Assembly: GCF_010682065.1 (NCBI RefSeq)
Contig: NZ_JAAGWG010000008.1
Location: 124,001 to 188,000 of the forward strand
DNA from: Blastococcus saxobsidens
GTDB taxonomy: Bacteria > Actinomycetota > Actinomycetes > Mycobacteriales > Geodermatophilaceae
Length of the DNA: 64,000 bases
Reading direction: 5' to 3'
Shown here: positions 42,366 to 50,144 of the stretch, one piece after another
Layout: each line of letters opens with the position of its first letter
Position numbering within the stretch: the first letter of the stretch is position 1
Program-made: the position numbers and the translations under genes
Notes under the pieces: model-generated
The model's database searches: none
The model's input: the letters and a program-made list of their open reading frames with translations, nothing else
What the model was told of the DNA's origin: nothing

Positions 42366-43108
42366 GCGCTGGCACCCAGTTCCGCCGCGGCCGCGTCGGT
42401 CACGATCTCGCTGATCCGCAGGCCGAAGTCCTCGTCGACGACGACGACCTCACCGCGGGCGATCAGCGTGCCGTTCACCAGCAGGTCGGCCGGCGCGCTG
42501 GCGGCGCGGTCGAGCTCGACCACCTCGCCGGGGTGCAGGGAGAGCAGCTCCTGCACCGTCATCCGGGTGCGGCCGATCTCCACGGTGACCTCCATGGCCA
42601 CGTGGCGGAGCAGCTCCAGGCTGCCGCGCTGCTCACGACCGGCGGTGGGCAGGGTGACCTGCAGGGCGAAGGTGGCCTGGTGCTCGCCGTCGGCCATGAG
42701 CGGGACGGCGACGAACATGCCCTTGTCGCGCAGCCCGTCCAGGGCGGCGACCGGTTCCTCGGTGCGCTCGGAGGCGACGCGGACGCGGCCCAGGCTGGCG
42801 GCGGCGGCCTCGAGCGCCGGGCGCAGCGCGGCGGAGACGTCCATCTGACCCACGGGGGAGTTCTGCAGGGCGTCGACGACCTCCCCGGAGAGCACCAGCA
42901 CGACGTCGCCGGACACCTCGCCGGACAGCCCGGCGGTGACCGCCAGGGCGGCGGTCGGGGGGAGCGGGACGGTGTCCGGGTCGCTCACCGGCGCGCCGGG
43001 CACGAGCGCGGAGGTCGAGGGGACCAGCGACGCGGCGGCCCGCGCTGCGGCGACGACGACCGCCGTCACGGTCTGGGAGTCCTGCGAGTCGGTGCGGGGC
43101 GCGGTCAT
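42362..43108 (-). CDS. fliN: Flagellar motor switch protein FliN (with FliY-like N-terminal domain)
   Basis: This 248-residue protein ends in a normal FliN/SpoA domain (VEIGRTRMTVQELLSLHPGEVVELDR, then LIARGEVVVVDEDFGLRISEI). It carries about 150 extra N-terminal residues that look like a CheC/FliY-type module (AALAVTAGLSGEVSGDVVLVLS and MDVSAALRPALEAAAASLG). I do not see the Glu-Asn pairs of active CheC phosphatases, so dephosphorylation of CheY is doubtful. FliN forms the lower C-ring. It overlaps fliM and fliO by four bases each. Confidence 0.9.
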   Translation of the reverse strand: MTAPRTDSQDSQTVTAVVVAAARAAASLVPSTSALVPGAPVSDPDTVPLPPTAALAVTAGLSGEVSGDVVLVLSGEVVDALQNSPVGQMDVSAALRPALEAAAASLGRVRVASERTEEPVAALDGLRDKGMFVAVPLMADGEHQATFALQVTLPTAGREQRGSLELLRHVAMEVTVEIGRTRMTVQELLSLHPGEVVELDRAASAPADLLVNGTLIARGEVVVVDEDFGLRISEIVTDAAAAELGASA

Positions 43109-44169
43109 GCGGAGTCCTTCGCGGCGTGCGGAGCGTGCGGGGTGGGGACGATCGAGGCGGCCAGGCGGCGCCGGTGGTTGCTGGCGATCGCGTAGGCGAA
43201 CGTCACGTCGTTGGTGGTGACCTCCAGGGGGCTGTCACGCGGATGGCGCAGCAGCAGGACGTCGTCCACGGCGAGGGAGAGCAGGTCGGAGGAGGAGACG
43301 GTCAGCGGTGCGAAGCGGACGCTGACGTCGACCGGCACCAGGTTGAGCCGGGCGGCCAGGGCCTCGCGGGCGCGGGCCCGCTTGCGCAGGGCCTGCTCCG
43401 ACAGCTGCGGGGACGCGGCGTTGTTGAGCGACTGGGCGAACGAGGAGAACGGCAGCACGACGGTCGCCTCGCCCTCGCGGGCCCCGACGGCCATCTCGAA
43501 CGTGGCCACCATGACGGTGTCCGAGCCGGCGGCGGCCTGCGCGAGCTGCGGGTTGTACTCCCGCCCGACGAGCACCGGCTGGATCTCGGTGATCGGCTGC
43601 AGCGACCGGGCGAACTCCTCGAACAACCGCTCCAGGAGGTGGTTGGTGATGCTGGTCTCCATGCCGGTCATCGGCCGGTTGGGCTGCGCCGCGTTCCCGG
43701 AGCCGCCCAGCATGTGGTCGACCATCGACATGGCGATGTCCAGCGGGAACGCCAGCATCCCCTTGCCCGCCAGCGGCTCCATCGTGAAGGTGGAGATGAA
43801 GGAGGGGTTGGGCAGCAGACCGATGTAGTCGTCGTAGGAGAACTGCTCGATGCCGACGAGCTCGAGCCGGGCGCCGGCCCGCAGGAACGTGGTCAGGATC
43901 GTGGTGGCCTGGCGGGCGAAGTTCTCCTGCGCGATCTGCATGACCCGCACGTGCTCGCGGGAGAGCTTGGTCGGCCGCCGGAAGTCGTAGGTCCGGGGGG
44001 CCCCGCGCCGCCCGCGGCTGGCGGGGGAGGAGGCGGGAGCCGCTGCCGCGGCGGCCGCGGTGGGAGCGGTCTCCGGGGCCTCGGTCGGAGCGGCATCCGG
44101 GGCCGCGTCCGGGGCCGGCGCGGCGGCCGGGGCCGGTCCGGTCTCGGGGGTGGTCACGAAGTCCCTCAT
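43105..44169 (-). CDS. fliM: Flagellar motor switch protein FliM
   Basis: This 354-residue protein has a disordered Ala-Pro-Thr-rich N-terminus of about 60 residues. The FliM middle domain follows (FDFRRPTKLSREH-like start at residue 62, then MVDHMLGGSGNAAQPNRPMTGMETSI), and then the C-terminal SpoA domain. The usual N-terminal CheY-P binding peptide LSQxEIDALL is not visible. ATG 44169 is chosen as the start. A 138-base gap with a strong hairpin (44257-44294) separates it from fliL. Confidence 0.94.
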   Translation of the reverse strand: MRDFVTTPETGPAPAAAPAPDAAPDAAPTEAPETAPTAAAAAAAPASSPASRGRRGAPRTYDFRRPTKLSREHVRVMQIAQENFARQATTILTTFLRAGARLELVGIEQFSYDDYIGLLPNPSFISTFTMEPLAGKGMLAFPLDIAMSMVDHMLGGSGNAAQPNRPMTGMETSITNHLLERLFEEFARSLQPITEIQPVLVGREYNPQLAQAAAGSDTVMVATFEMAVGAREGEATVVLPFSSFAQSLNNAASPQLSEQALRKRARAREALAARLNLVPVDVSVRFAPLTVSSSDLLSLAVDDVLLLRHPRDSPLEVTTNDVTFAYAIASNHRRRLAASIVPTPHAPHAAKDSA

Positions 44170-44256
44170 CGGCGGGTGCCGGGGGGACCCTGACCGGGCG
44201 GCGGAGCGGTGCGGTGACGCCCGTGGTGGCGGTGGCCGGTGGGACCCGTGGGACAC

Positions 44257-44294
44257 CGCAGGGGTGCCCTCCGTGACCGGAGGACACCCCTGCG
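44257..44294 (-). terminator. Hairpin between fliL and fliM
   Basis: A stem of about 17 bp with one mismatch (44257-44273 with 44277-44294) lies 14 bases after the fliL stop. It may partly terminate the flbD-motAB-fliL segment, so that switch and export genes are expressed at a lower level. Confidence 0.65.
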
Positions 44295-44307
44295 TGGTTG
44301 GCGCTGG

Positions 44308-44796
44308 TTACTGCGTGACGTACTCGGTGTAGTAGATGCCCATGACGGCCTTGACGCCGTCGTGGTCGGTGTAGGCCTCGATGATCTTGGCCTCCAGCGA
44401 CTCCTTGAGGGCGTCCCGGGCGCCGGTCACGTCGGCCGGCTGGGCCTGGGAGAACGTCGAGATGATCAGGTCGGCGGCCTTGGTGCCGTCTACGCCCCCG
44501 CCGCCGTGCCCGTCGCCGGCGGCAGCGCCTTCCTCGGTGATCTCGAGGGCCACCCCGATCTTCAGGTAGCCCCCGCCGGCGAGGTTGACCGCCACCGGCT
44601 CGAGGGGGAGGTACGTGCCGCTGGACACCAGCTCGACCTCGGCCTCGGCCTCGCCGGAGCTGGCGAACAGGAAGAAGTACGCGGCGCCCGCACCGGCGAG
44701 CAGGACCACGGCGAGCATGAGGAAGAGCTTCTTCTTGCCGCCCTTCGCCTCGGTCTCCTCACCCTCGGCGGGTGCGGTCTTGTCCTTCTTGCTCAT
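44308..44796 (-). CDS. fliL: Flagellar basal body protein FliL
   Basis: This 162-residue protein has a charged cytoplasmic N-terminus, one TM helix (about residues 24-44) and a periplasmic-side FliL domain. That domain has YLPLEPVAVNLAGGGYLKIGVALEIT and KESLEAKIIEAYTDHDGVKAVMG. FliL rings surround stators and support torque. The start overlaps the motB stop by four bases. Length is normal, with a Gly/His-rich insert (GDGHGGGGVDG) in the middle. Confidence 0.93.
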   Translation of the reverse strand: MSKKDKTAPAEGEETEAKGGKKKLFLMLAVVLLAGAGAAYFFLFASSGEAEAEVELVSSGTYLPLEPVAVNLAGGGYLKIGVALEITEEGAAAGDGHGGGGVDGTKAADLIISTFSQAQPADVTGARDALKESLEAKIIEAYTDHDGVKAVMGIYYTEYVTQ

Positions 44797-45695
44797 TCGA
44801 GAACTCCCTTGGGGGCAGCGTCGATGCCCGGCAGGAGGGCGTTGGCCTCTGCCGAGGCATCGGACAGGACGACGACGTCGACCCGTCGGTTGACGGAGAG
44901 TGCGGTGGGGTCGGACTCGGGCACCAGTGGCCGGGTCGAGGAGTAGCCGGTGGCGGTCAGACGTCCCTCGGGGACGCCGTCGCCGGCCAGGTACCGCACC
45001 ACGGTCGTGGCGCGGGTCGCCGACAGCTCCCAGTTCGACGGCCAGGGGCCGCCGCGGGTGACCGGCAGGTGGTTGGCGTGCCCCTCGACGCCGAGCTGGT
45101 TGGGCAGCCCGGCCAGGGTGGGGGCGACCGCGCTGAGGATGGCCCGCCCCTCGGGTCGGAGCACGGCCTCCTCGGCGTCGAACAGCACCTGGTCGGCGAC
45201 GATGTGCACCACCAGCCCGCGCTCGTCGATCTCGTACCGGGCCGCGCCGGCGTACCCGGCGGCGGCCAGCGCGGCCTCGATCCGGTCCCGGGCGGCGGCG
45301 AGCTCGTCGTAGGCGGCCTTCGCCTCGGCAGCGATGCGCTCGGCCCGTTCGAGCGCGGCCGCGGCCGCGGCCTGGTCGATCTGGGCCTGCTGCACGGTGG
45401 GGTCCAGCGGGATGGCGGAGGCGATGTCGATCGCCCCGGGCAGCCCGTCGAGGACCGAGCCCTCGGGCGTGGGCCCCGGCTGCACGGTGATCGGTCCGCC
45501 GAAGGCCTCGGACATGCCCTTGGCCAGGGCGGCGAACTTCTGCTCGTCCACCTTGCTCATCGCGAAGAGCACCACGAACAGCACGAACAGCAGGGTCATC
45601 ATGTCGAAGGCCGACACCAGCCACCGCTCGTGGTTCTCGTGCTCCTCGTGCTCCTCGTGCTTCTTGCCGCGGCGGCGGCCGTGTCCGGTGCTCAC
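44793..45695 (-). CDS. motB: Flagellar stator protein MotB
   Basis: This 300-residue protein has an unusual His/Glu-rich N-terminus (KKHEEHEEHENHERW). One TM helix follows with the ion-binding aspartate D31 (SAFDMMTLLFVLF), then a helical linker and a C-terminal OmpA-like peptidoglycan-binding domain (VLFDAEEAVLRPEG, GHANHLPV, NWELSATRATTVVRYL, NRRVDVVV). It anchors the MotA ring to the wall and carries the ion. Coupling ion (proton or sodium) cannot be told. GTG start; it overlaps fliL and follows motA by four bases. Confidence 0.95.
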   Translation of the reverse strand: MSTGHGRRRGKKHEEHEEHENHERWLVSAFDMMTLLFVLFVVLFAMSKVDEQKFAALAKGMSEAFGGPITVQPGPTPEGSVLDGLPGAIDIASAIPLDPTVQQAQIDQAAAAAALERAERIAAEAKAAYDELAAARDRIEAALAAAGYAGAARYEIDERGLVVHIVADQVLFDAEEAVLRPEGRAILSAVAPTLAGLPNQLGVEGHANHLPVTRGGPWPSNWELSATRATTVVRYLAGDGVPEGRLTATGYSSTRPLVPESDPTALSVNRRVDVVVLSDASAEANALLPGIDAAPKGVLE

Positions 45696-45699
45696 GACC

Positions 45700-46470
45700 T
45701 CACGCCGCTTCCTTGGCGGCCGAACCCGGCGGCACGAGCGAGGTCAGCTTGAGCCGGACGGCGCGGGGGCTGGTGCCCGCCTGGATCTCGGTGATGCCCT
45801 CGACCAGCAGCTCCATCTGGGCGGCCTGCAGCTCGCTGACCCGGAGGATCTTGGCGCCCATCGGCAGGAACCAGAAGTTGGCCGCCATGACGCCCCACAG
45901 CGTGGCGATGAACGCCGCGGAGACCATCGGGCCGAGCGTCTCGGGGTTGTTCAGGTTCCCCATCACGTTCATCAGGCCGACGATGCAGCCCAGGATGCCG
46001 ATGGTCGGCGCGTAGCCGCCCATGTTGTTCATGAACTTGGCGGCGACCTTGTCCTCGGTCTTCTTCGCCGCGATCTCGCTCTCCAGGACCGCCCGCAGCT
46101 CCTCGGGGTCGGTGCCGTCGATGCCCATCTGCAGGCCGCGCCGCAGGAACGGGTCCTCGATCGCCTTGACCTGCGCCTCGAGCGCGAGCAGGCCCTCCTT
46201 GCGGGCCTTCTCGGCGAGGCTGACCAGCGTCTGGATCTGCTCGGTCGGCGGCGGCACCTTCGCCGGCATCACGGCCATCTTGAACCAGCCCCCGACCTTC
46301 TTCAGGTCGTCCATCGTCTGGCTGGCCGCCGCAGCACCGAAGGTCGCGATGACGACCAGGACGATCGCCGGCAGGAAGATCAGCGCCGTCGGCGAGACGC
46401 CCTCGAGGATCATGAAGACGAACAGGGCGACGATGGAGATGGCGAACCCGATCAGGGTGGCGGGATCCAC
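45700..46470 (-). CDS. motA: Flagellar stator protein MotA
   Basis: This 256-residue protein has four TM helices and the cytoplasmic loop with LVSLAEKARKEGLLALE and DPFLRRGLQMGIDGTDPEELRAVLE, whose charged residues contact FliG. The conserved MNNMGGYAPTIGILGCIVGLM segment covers TM3. MotA pentamers turn around MotB to drive rotation. GTG 46470 is three bases from the flbD stop, so flbD, motA, motB and fliL form one translational unit. Confidence 0.96.
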   Translation of the reverse strand: MDPATLIGFAISIVALFVFMILEGVSPTALIFLPAIVLVVIATFGAAAASQTMDDLKKVGGWFKMAVMPAKVPPPTEQIQTLVSLAEKARKEGLLALEAQVKAIEDPFLRRGLQMGIDGTDPEELRAVLESEIAAKKTEDKVAAKFMNNMGGYAPTIGILGCIVGLMNVMGNLNNPETLGPMVSAAFIATLWGVMAANFWFLPMGAKILRVSELQAAQMELLVEGITEIQAGTSPRAVRLKLTSLVPPGSAAKEAA

Positions 46471-46473
46471 GGG

Positions 46474-46755
46474 TCAGCGCTCCTCTCGGATCGGGAAGGG
46501 CACCACGGAGGAGTCGTTCGACGGCTGCTCGGGCACCACCGTGCGGTAGGTGCCGCGGTCCATCTCGTAGGAGATGGCGAGGATGCCGGCGCGGTACTCC
46601 CGGATCTCCTGCAGGACCTCGTCCACGCTCTCGCGCAGCAGGTACTTCGTGCCGTCCACCAGGAAGGCGACCGTGTCGGGGTGCCCCTCGACCTTCTCGA
46701 TGAGGTCGGGGTTGAGCGCGAACTGGTCGCCGTTCAGGCGCGTCACACGGATCAC
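46474..46755 (-). CDS. flbD: FlbD family flagellar protein
   Basis: This 93-residue protein starts VIRVTRLNGDQFALNPDLIEKVEGHPDTV, the FlbD family pattern, followed by GTKYLLRESVDEVLQEIREY. AGAGGA lies seven bases before GTG 46755 and decides against an upstream ATG at 46800. Despite its name it is not the Caulobacter FlbD regulator. The role of the small protein is poorly known, and it is usually found next to motA. A sigma-28-type promoter lies at 46826-46853. Confidence 0.88.
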   Translation of the reverse strand: MIRVTRLNGDQFALNPDLIEKVEGHPDTVAFLVDGTKYLLRESVDEVLQEIREYRAGILAISYEMDRGTYRTVVPEQPSNDSSVVPFPIREER

Positions 46756-46825
46756 GGGTGGTTCCTCTTGCTCGGTGTGGGGTGGGCGGGGGTCGGACAT
46801 GGACGGGCAGGGAACGGCACTGTGG

Positions 46826-46853
46826 TCTTCGGCCTCTGGAGGTGGTTCCTTGA
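46826..46853 (-). promoter_or_regulatory. Sigma-28 (FliA) type promoter for flbD-motAB-fliL
   Basis: On the minus strand TCAA (46850-46853), 16 bases, then GCCGAAGA (46826-46833). The same TCAA-N16-GCCG layout occurs before flgB and fliC. The flbD start codon is about 70 bases downstream. Confidence 0.62.
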
Positions 46854-46896
46854 GCCGAAAGCCCCTGGCCGGGGGCGTGTGCGGGGCATGGAACGG

Positions 46897-46930
46897 ACGG
46901 CCCGGTCACCCTGGCGGGGGACCGGGCCGT
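46897..46930 (-). terminator. Terminator after flgE
   Basis: ACGGCCCGGTC (46897-46907) pairs with GACCGGGCCGT (46920-46930), an 11-bp perfect stem 43 bases after the flgE stop. A smaller CCTCC/GGAGG hairpin at 46950-46966 precedes it. It ends the flgB-to-flgE transcript. Confidence 0.75.
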
Positions 46931-46973
46931 CGCGTGACGTCCTGGGGCGGCCTCCCCGGAGGGAGGTCCCTCA

Positions 46974-48206
46974 TCAGCGCTTGAGGTTGACCAGGTCCTG
47001 GAGGATCTCGTCGGAGGCGCTGATGACCCGGCTGTTGGCCTGGAAACCGCGCTGCGCCACGATCAGCCCGGTGAACTCCTCGCTGAGGTCGACGTTCGAC
47101 ATCTCCAGCGCACCGGCGTTGAGCACACCCCGGCCGCCCTGGCCCGCCAGGCCGACCATGGCCACGCCGGAGTTGTCCCCGATGCGGAAGGTGGAGTTGC
47201 CGGCCTTCGCCAGGCCGCCGGGGTTGTTGAACGAGGCGAGGGCGAGCTGGCCCAGCGGCTGGCGCAGGCCGTTGGAGAAGACGCCCATGATCGTGCCGTC
47301 GTTGCCGAGGGTGAAGGACTGCAGCGAGCCCAGGGAGTAGCCGTCGGGCTTCGGGGCCGCGAGGGTGTTGGCGCCCCCGAACTGGGTCAGCCCGGCCAGG
47401 GTCATGGTCACGGGGTTGGTCCAGCTGTCGTAGCCGACCGGCGTGAACGGGGCCAGCTCGAAGTCGGGGCCGGCGGGCGTGGTCAGGTTGCCCGCCGCGT
47501 CGAAGACCAGGCCGGTGGGGTTCATCAGGACGGTGCCGTCGGCGTGCACGACGCTGACGTTCCAGGTGTTGTCGCCGGTCTTCTCGAAGTTGTAGGCGAC
47601 CTTCTGCAGCACGCCCTGGCTGTCGTACATGTCGGCGCCGAGCTGGTAGTCGGTCCCCACCTCGACGTCGGAGGGCAGGTTGCCCTTGATCGAGGCGGCG
47701 GTGGTCGACGTCGGGTTCACCATCTGGCCGTAGGGCACCGACAGCGGGCCGACCGGGCCGTTGGAGTTCACCGTGCCGTCGGGCTGGGCCATCCAGCCCT
47801 GCAGGATCGAGCCGTCGGGGGTGACCAGGTTGCCCCTGGCGTCGAAGTCGAAGGATCCGGCGCGGGTGTAGAGCTGCTCACCGCCCGGTCCCTCGACGAT
47901 GAAGAACCCGTCGCCCTCGATCATGAAGTCCGTCGAGCGGCCGGTGGACTGGGCGGCACCCTGGGTCCAGTTGGTGGTGATGGCGGCCAGCTTCACGCCC
48001 AGGCCGATCTGCGCGGGGTTCGTGCCACCGCGGTCCGCGGCCGGCTGGCCGCCGGCGCGCAGCACCTGCGACAGGGTGTCCTGGAAGACGGTCTGGCTGC
48101 CCTTGAAGCCGACGGTGTTGACGTTGGCGATGTTGTTGCTGGTGACGTCCATCTTGGTCTGGTGGGCACGCAGACCGGAGATGGCGGAGAACATCGAGCG
48201 GAGCAT
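46974..48206 (-). CDS. flgE: Flagellar hook protein FlgE
   Basis: This 410-residue protein has the rod/hook N-terminal signature MLRSMFSAISGLRAHQTKMDVTSNNIANVNTVGFKG and the C-terminal axial motif LSEEFTGLIVAQRGFQANSRVISASDEILQDLVNL. GFFIV and YTRAGSFDFDARGNLVTPDG mark the FlgE/F/G core. The central hook domains are of ordinary size. AAGGGA lies eight bases before ATG 48206. It is the only long hook-basal-body rod protein in the window. It follows flgD by 45 bases. Confidence 0.96.
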   Translation of the reverse strand: MLRSMFSAISGLRAHQTKMDVTSNNIANVNTVGFKGSQTVFQDTLSQVLRAGGQPAADRGGTNPAQIGLGVKLAAITTNWTQGAAQSTGRSTDFMIEGDGFFIVEGPGGEQLYTRAGSFDFDARGNLVTPDGSILQGWMAQPDGTVNSNGPVGPLSVPYGQMVNPTSTTAASIKGNLPSDVEVGTDYQLGADMYDSQGVLQKVAYNFEKTGDNTWNVSVVHADGTVLMNPTGLVFDAAGNLTTPAGPDFELAPFTPVGYDSWTNPVTMTLAGLTQFGGANTLAAPKPDGYSLGSLQSFTLGNDGTIMGVFSNGLRQPLGQLALASFNNPGGLAKAGNSTFRIGDNSGVAMVGLAGQGGRGVLNAGALEMSNVDLSEEFTGLIVAQRGFQANSRVISASDEILQDLVNLKR

Positions 48207-48251
48207 CGGGGGGTTCCCTTCCGGGTGGGGTCGCTGATCGGGGGCGCGGGG

Positions 48252-48689
48252 TCAGCCCGCGGTGGTCTGGGCCTTGCCGACGTGGGTGATGCGGCCGAGG
48301 GGGACCAGGCGGCCGTCGACGTTGGCCACCGCCTCGACCTTGTCGGAGCCGAGGCGCACCGAGGAGACGACGCCGGTCGTCGCCGCGCCCGAGTCGTCGG
48401 TGTAGGTGATGGTCTGGCCGACCATCGCGCCGGCGGCGCTGGAGCGCTGCAGCGCCAGCATCGAGGCGTTCTGCTTCGCGATCTCCGACAGCTTCTCCAC
48501 CTGGGTGAAGGTCGCCGTCTGCGACATCATCTGGTTGGTGTCCGCCGGGTTGCTGGGGTCCTGGAACTTCATCTGCGCGACCAGCAGCTTGAGGAAGGTG
48601 TCCTTCCCCATCTGGTCGCCACGGTCCACGCTGGTCTTGGCCGTGTTCGTGGCGACGGTCGGGGCGGTACCGCTCACTGCGTCCGGCAT
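48252..48689 (-). CDS. flgD: Flagellar hook assembly protein FlgD
   Basis: This 145-residue scaffold has MGKDTFLKLLVAQMKFQDPSNPADTNQMMSQTATFTQVEKL, the conserved FlgD N-terminal segment. A short TUDOR-like strand region follows (AGAMVGQTITYTDDSG and VVSSVRLGSDKVEAV). It is shorter than the enteric protein, lacking the FLN-type insertion, as in many Gram-positives. It caps the growing hook. fliK lies upstream and flgE downstream. Confidence 0.95.
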   Translation of the reverse strand: MPDAVSGTAPTVATNTAKTSVDRGDQMGKDTFLKLLVAQMKFQDPSNPADTNQMMSQTATFTQVEKLSEIAKQNASMLALQRSSAAGAMVGQTITYTDDSGAATTGVVSSVRLGSDKVEAVANVDGRLVPLGRITHVGKAQTTAG

Positions 48690-48707
48690 CGGTCGTCGGC
48701 CTCCTTC

Positions 48708-50144
48708 TCAGACGAGGACGTCCACGCCGGACGACGTGGATCGGTTGGTGGGCCGGGTGGGTCCTTCTCCGCTATCGGCAGCCCGACCCCCCGACCGTGA
48801 CCGTTCGCCGGCCTGGTTCGGCTGGGCGGCGCGGTCACCGGAGTGCTGCTGGGCCTGCTGCTCGGCGGCGTGCTTGGCCAGCCAGGAGCCACCGGTGTCG
48901 GCGTCGACCTCCACGCGGGACGGGCTCAGACCGGCCGCCTCGAGGTCGCGGCGCAGCTCGGGCAGGGCCTCCAGCAGGGCGGCGCGGCCCATGTCGTGGG
49001 CGCCGCGCAGGTGCAGGTCGAGGCTGCCCTGGTTGACCGTCAGCTGGACCTCGACGGGGCCGAGGTTCTCCGGGGTCAGGACCAGCGTCATGGTGTGCGA
49101 GCCGTTGCCGGCGCTGCTGAGCAGGGCCACCTGGCGGGACACCTGGCCGGAGACCGGCTGGCCGGCGCCGGTCCCCGTCGCCGCGTCCGTCCCGGCCACC
49201 GCGGCGGTCGGGGTCACCGTGCCGGCGGCCGGCGCGGAGAGGCTGCCGAGGGGTGCGATCGCGGTCTCGGTGTCCGCGATGCGGGCCCCGTCGACAGGGG
49301 CGAGGGGGGCGATGACGGCGGGCTCCTGGCCGCTCCGCCCGTTCCCGGCCGCGGTGTCCTGGCCGGCCGTGGGCACGGCGCCGGCCAGGGCAGCAGCAGT
49401 CGTGGTCTCGGGGGTGACGGTCGTCCCGGTCGTCGCGGGCGAACCGTCCCCGGAGGTCGCGGGGACGGCGGCGGCGGTGAGCACGGTGAGCTCGGGAGCG
49501 CTCTGCGACGACTGAGCGGCCGGCGGCGCGGCGGTGGCAGGACCCGCGCCGAGGGGGGCCGTGCCCGCGGGAACGGCGCCCGGAGCGGGGGCGGCCGCGG
49601 TACCGGGCTGCCCGGCTGCGGTGGCCGCAGCCGGGACGCCACCGAGAGCCGCCGGGACGTCGGTGGGTGCGGCGCCGGCGCCCGGTGCGGCGGGCACGGC
49701 GGTGGGGGCCGCGGCCTCGCCGGCGGCGACCGTCCCGGCCGCGACGGCACCCGGTGCGACGCTGCCCACGGCCGGGAGGCCCGGCGCGACGGCGCCCGGG
49801 ATGCCGGGCCCGGCGTCGGCCGCGACGGCGCCCTGGGTGGCCGTCGCACCGCCGGCGAGCGCCAGCGCCCACAGCGTGGCAGCGACGCTCGCCGCGGTGG
49901 CGTCGACGGCCGGTGCGGCAGCCACCTCCTCGGGCAGCTGGCCCTCGGTCCCACCGGCCTGCTCCCCGGGGGACTGCTGACCGCCACCGCCGCAGGTGGC
50001 GTCACGGACGGGGCCGCGGCCGCCGGCCAGCGCGCCGTCCAGCGCGGAGGCGAACGGTGCGGCGCTGTCGGTGGACGTGGCGCCGGACGTGGCGGCGGGG
50101 GTGGCGCGGGCCGCGGGGGCGGCGACGGTCACGGGAGCTGTCAT
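48708..50144 (-). CDS. fliK: Flagellar hook-length control protein FliK
   Basis: This 478-residue protein has a long Ala-Pro-Gly-Thr-rich region (about residues 15-340) and a C-terminal Flg_hook domain. That domain has MTLVLTPENLGPVEVQLTVNQGSLDLHLRGAHDMGRAALLEALPELRRDLEAAG. FliK is secreted as a ruler and triggers the FlhB switch. The disordered region is consistent with the ruler part. The ATG overlaps the stop of the NlpC/P60 fusion gene (50141-50144). Confidence 0.93.
   Translation of the reverse strand: MTAPVTVAAPAARATPAATSGATSTDSAAPFASALDGALAGGRGPVRDATCGGGGQQSPGEQAGGTEGQLPEEVAAAPAVDATAASVAATLWALALAGGATATQGAVAADAGPGIPGAVAPGLPAVGSVAPGAVAAGTVAAGEAAAPTAVPAAPGAGAAPTDVPAALGGVPAAATAAGQPGTAAAPAPGAVPAGTAPLGAGPATAAPPAAQSSQSAPELTVLTAAAVPATSGDGSPATTGTTVTPETTTAAALAGAVPTAGQDTAAGNGRSGQEPAVIAPLAPVDGARIADTETAIAPLGSLSAPAAGTVTPTAAVAGTDAATGTGAGQPVSGQVSRQVALLSSAGNGSHTMTLVLTPENLGPVEVQLTVNQGSLDLHLRGAHDMGRAALLEALPELRRDLEAAGLSPSRVEVDADTGGSWLAKHAAEQQAQQHSGDRAAQPNQAGERSRSGGRAADSGEGPTRPTNRSTSSGVDVLV

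Noticed and set aside
33424-44169. Export genes as a non-flagellar type III secretion system
   Set aside because: motA, motB, fliC, flgE and fliM/N are in the same operon set, so this is a flagellum.
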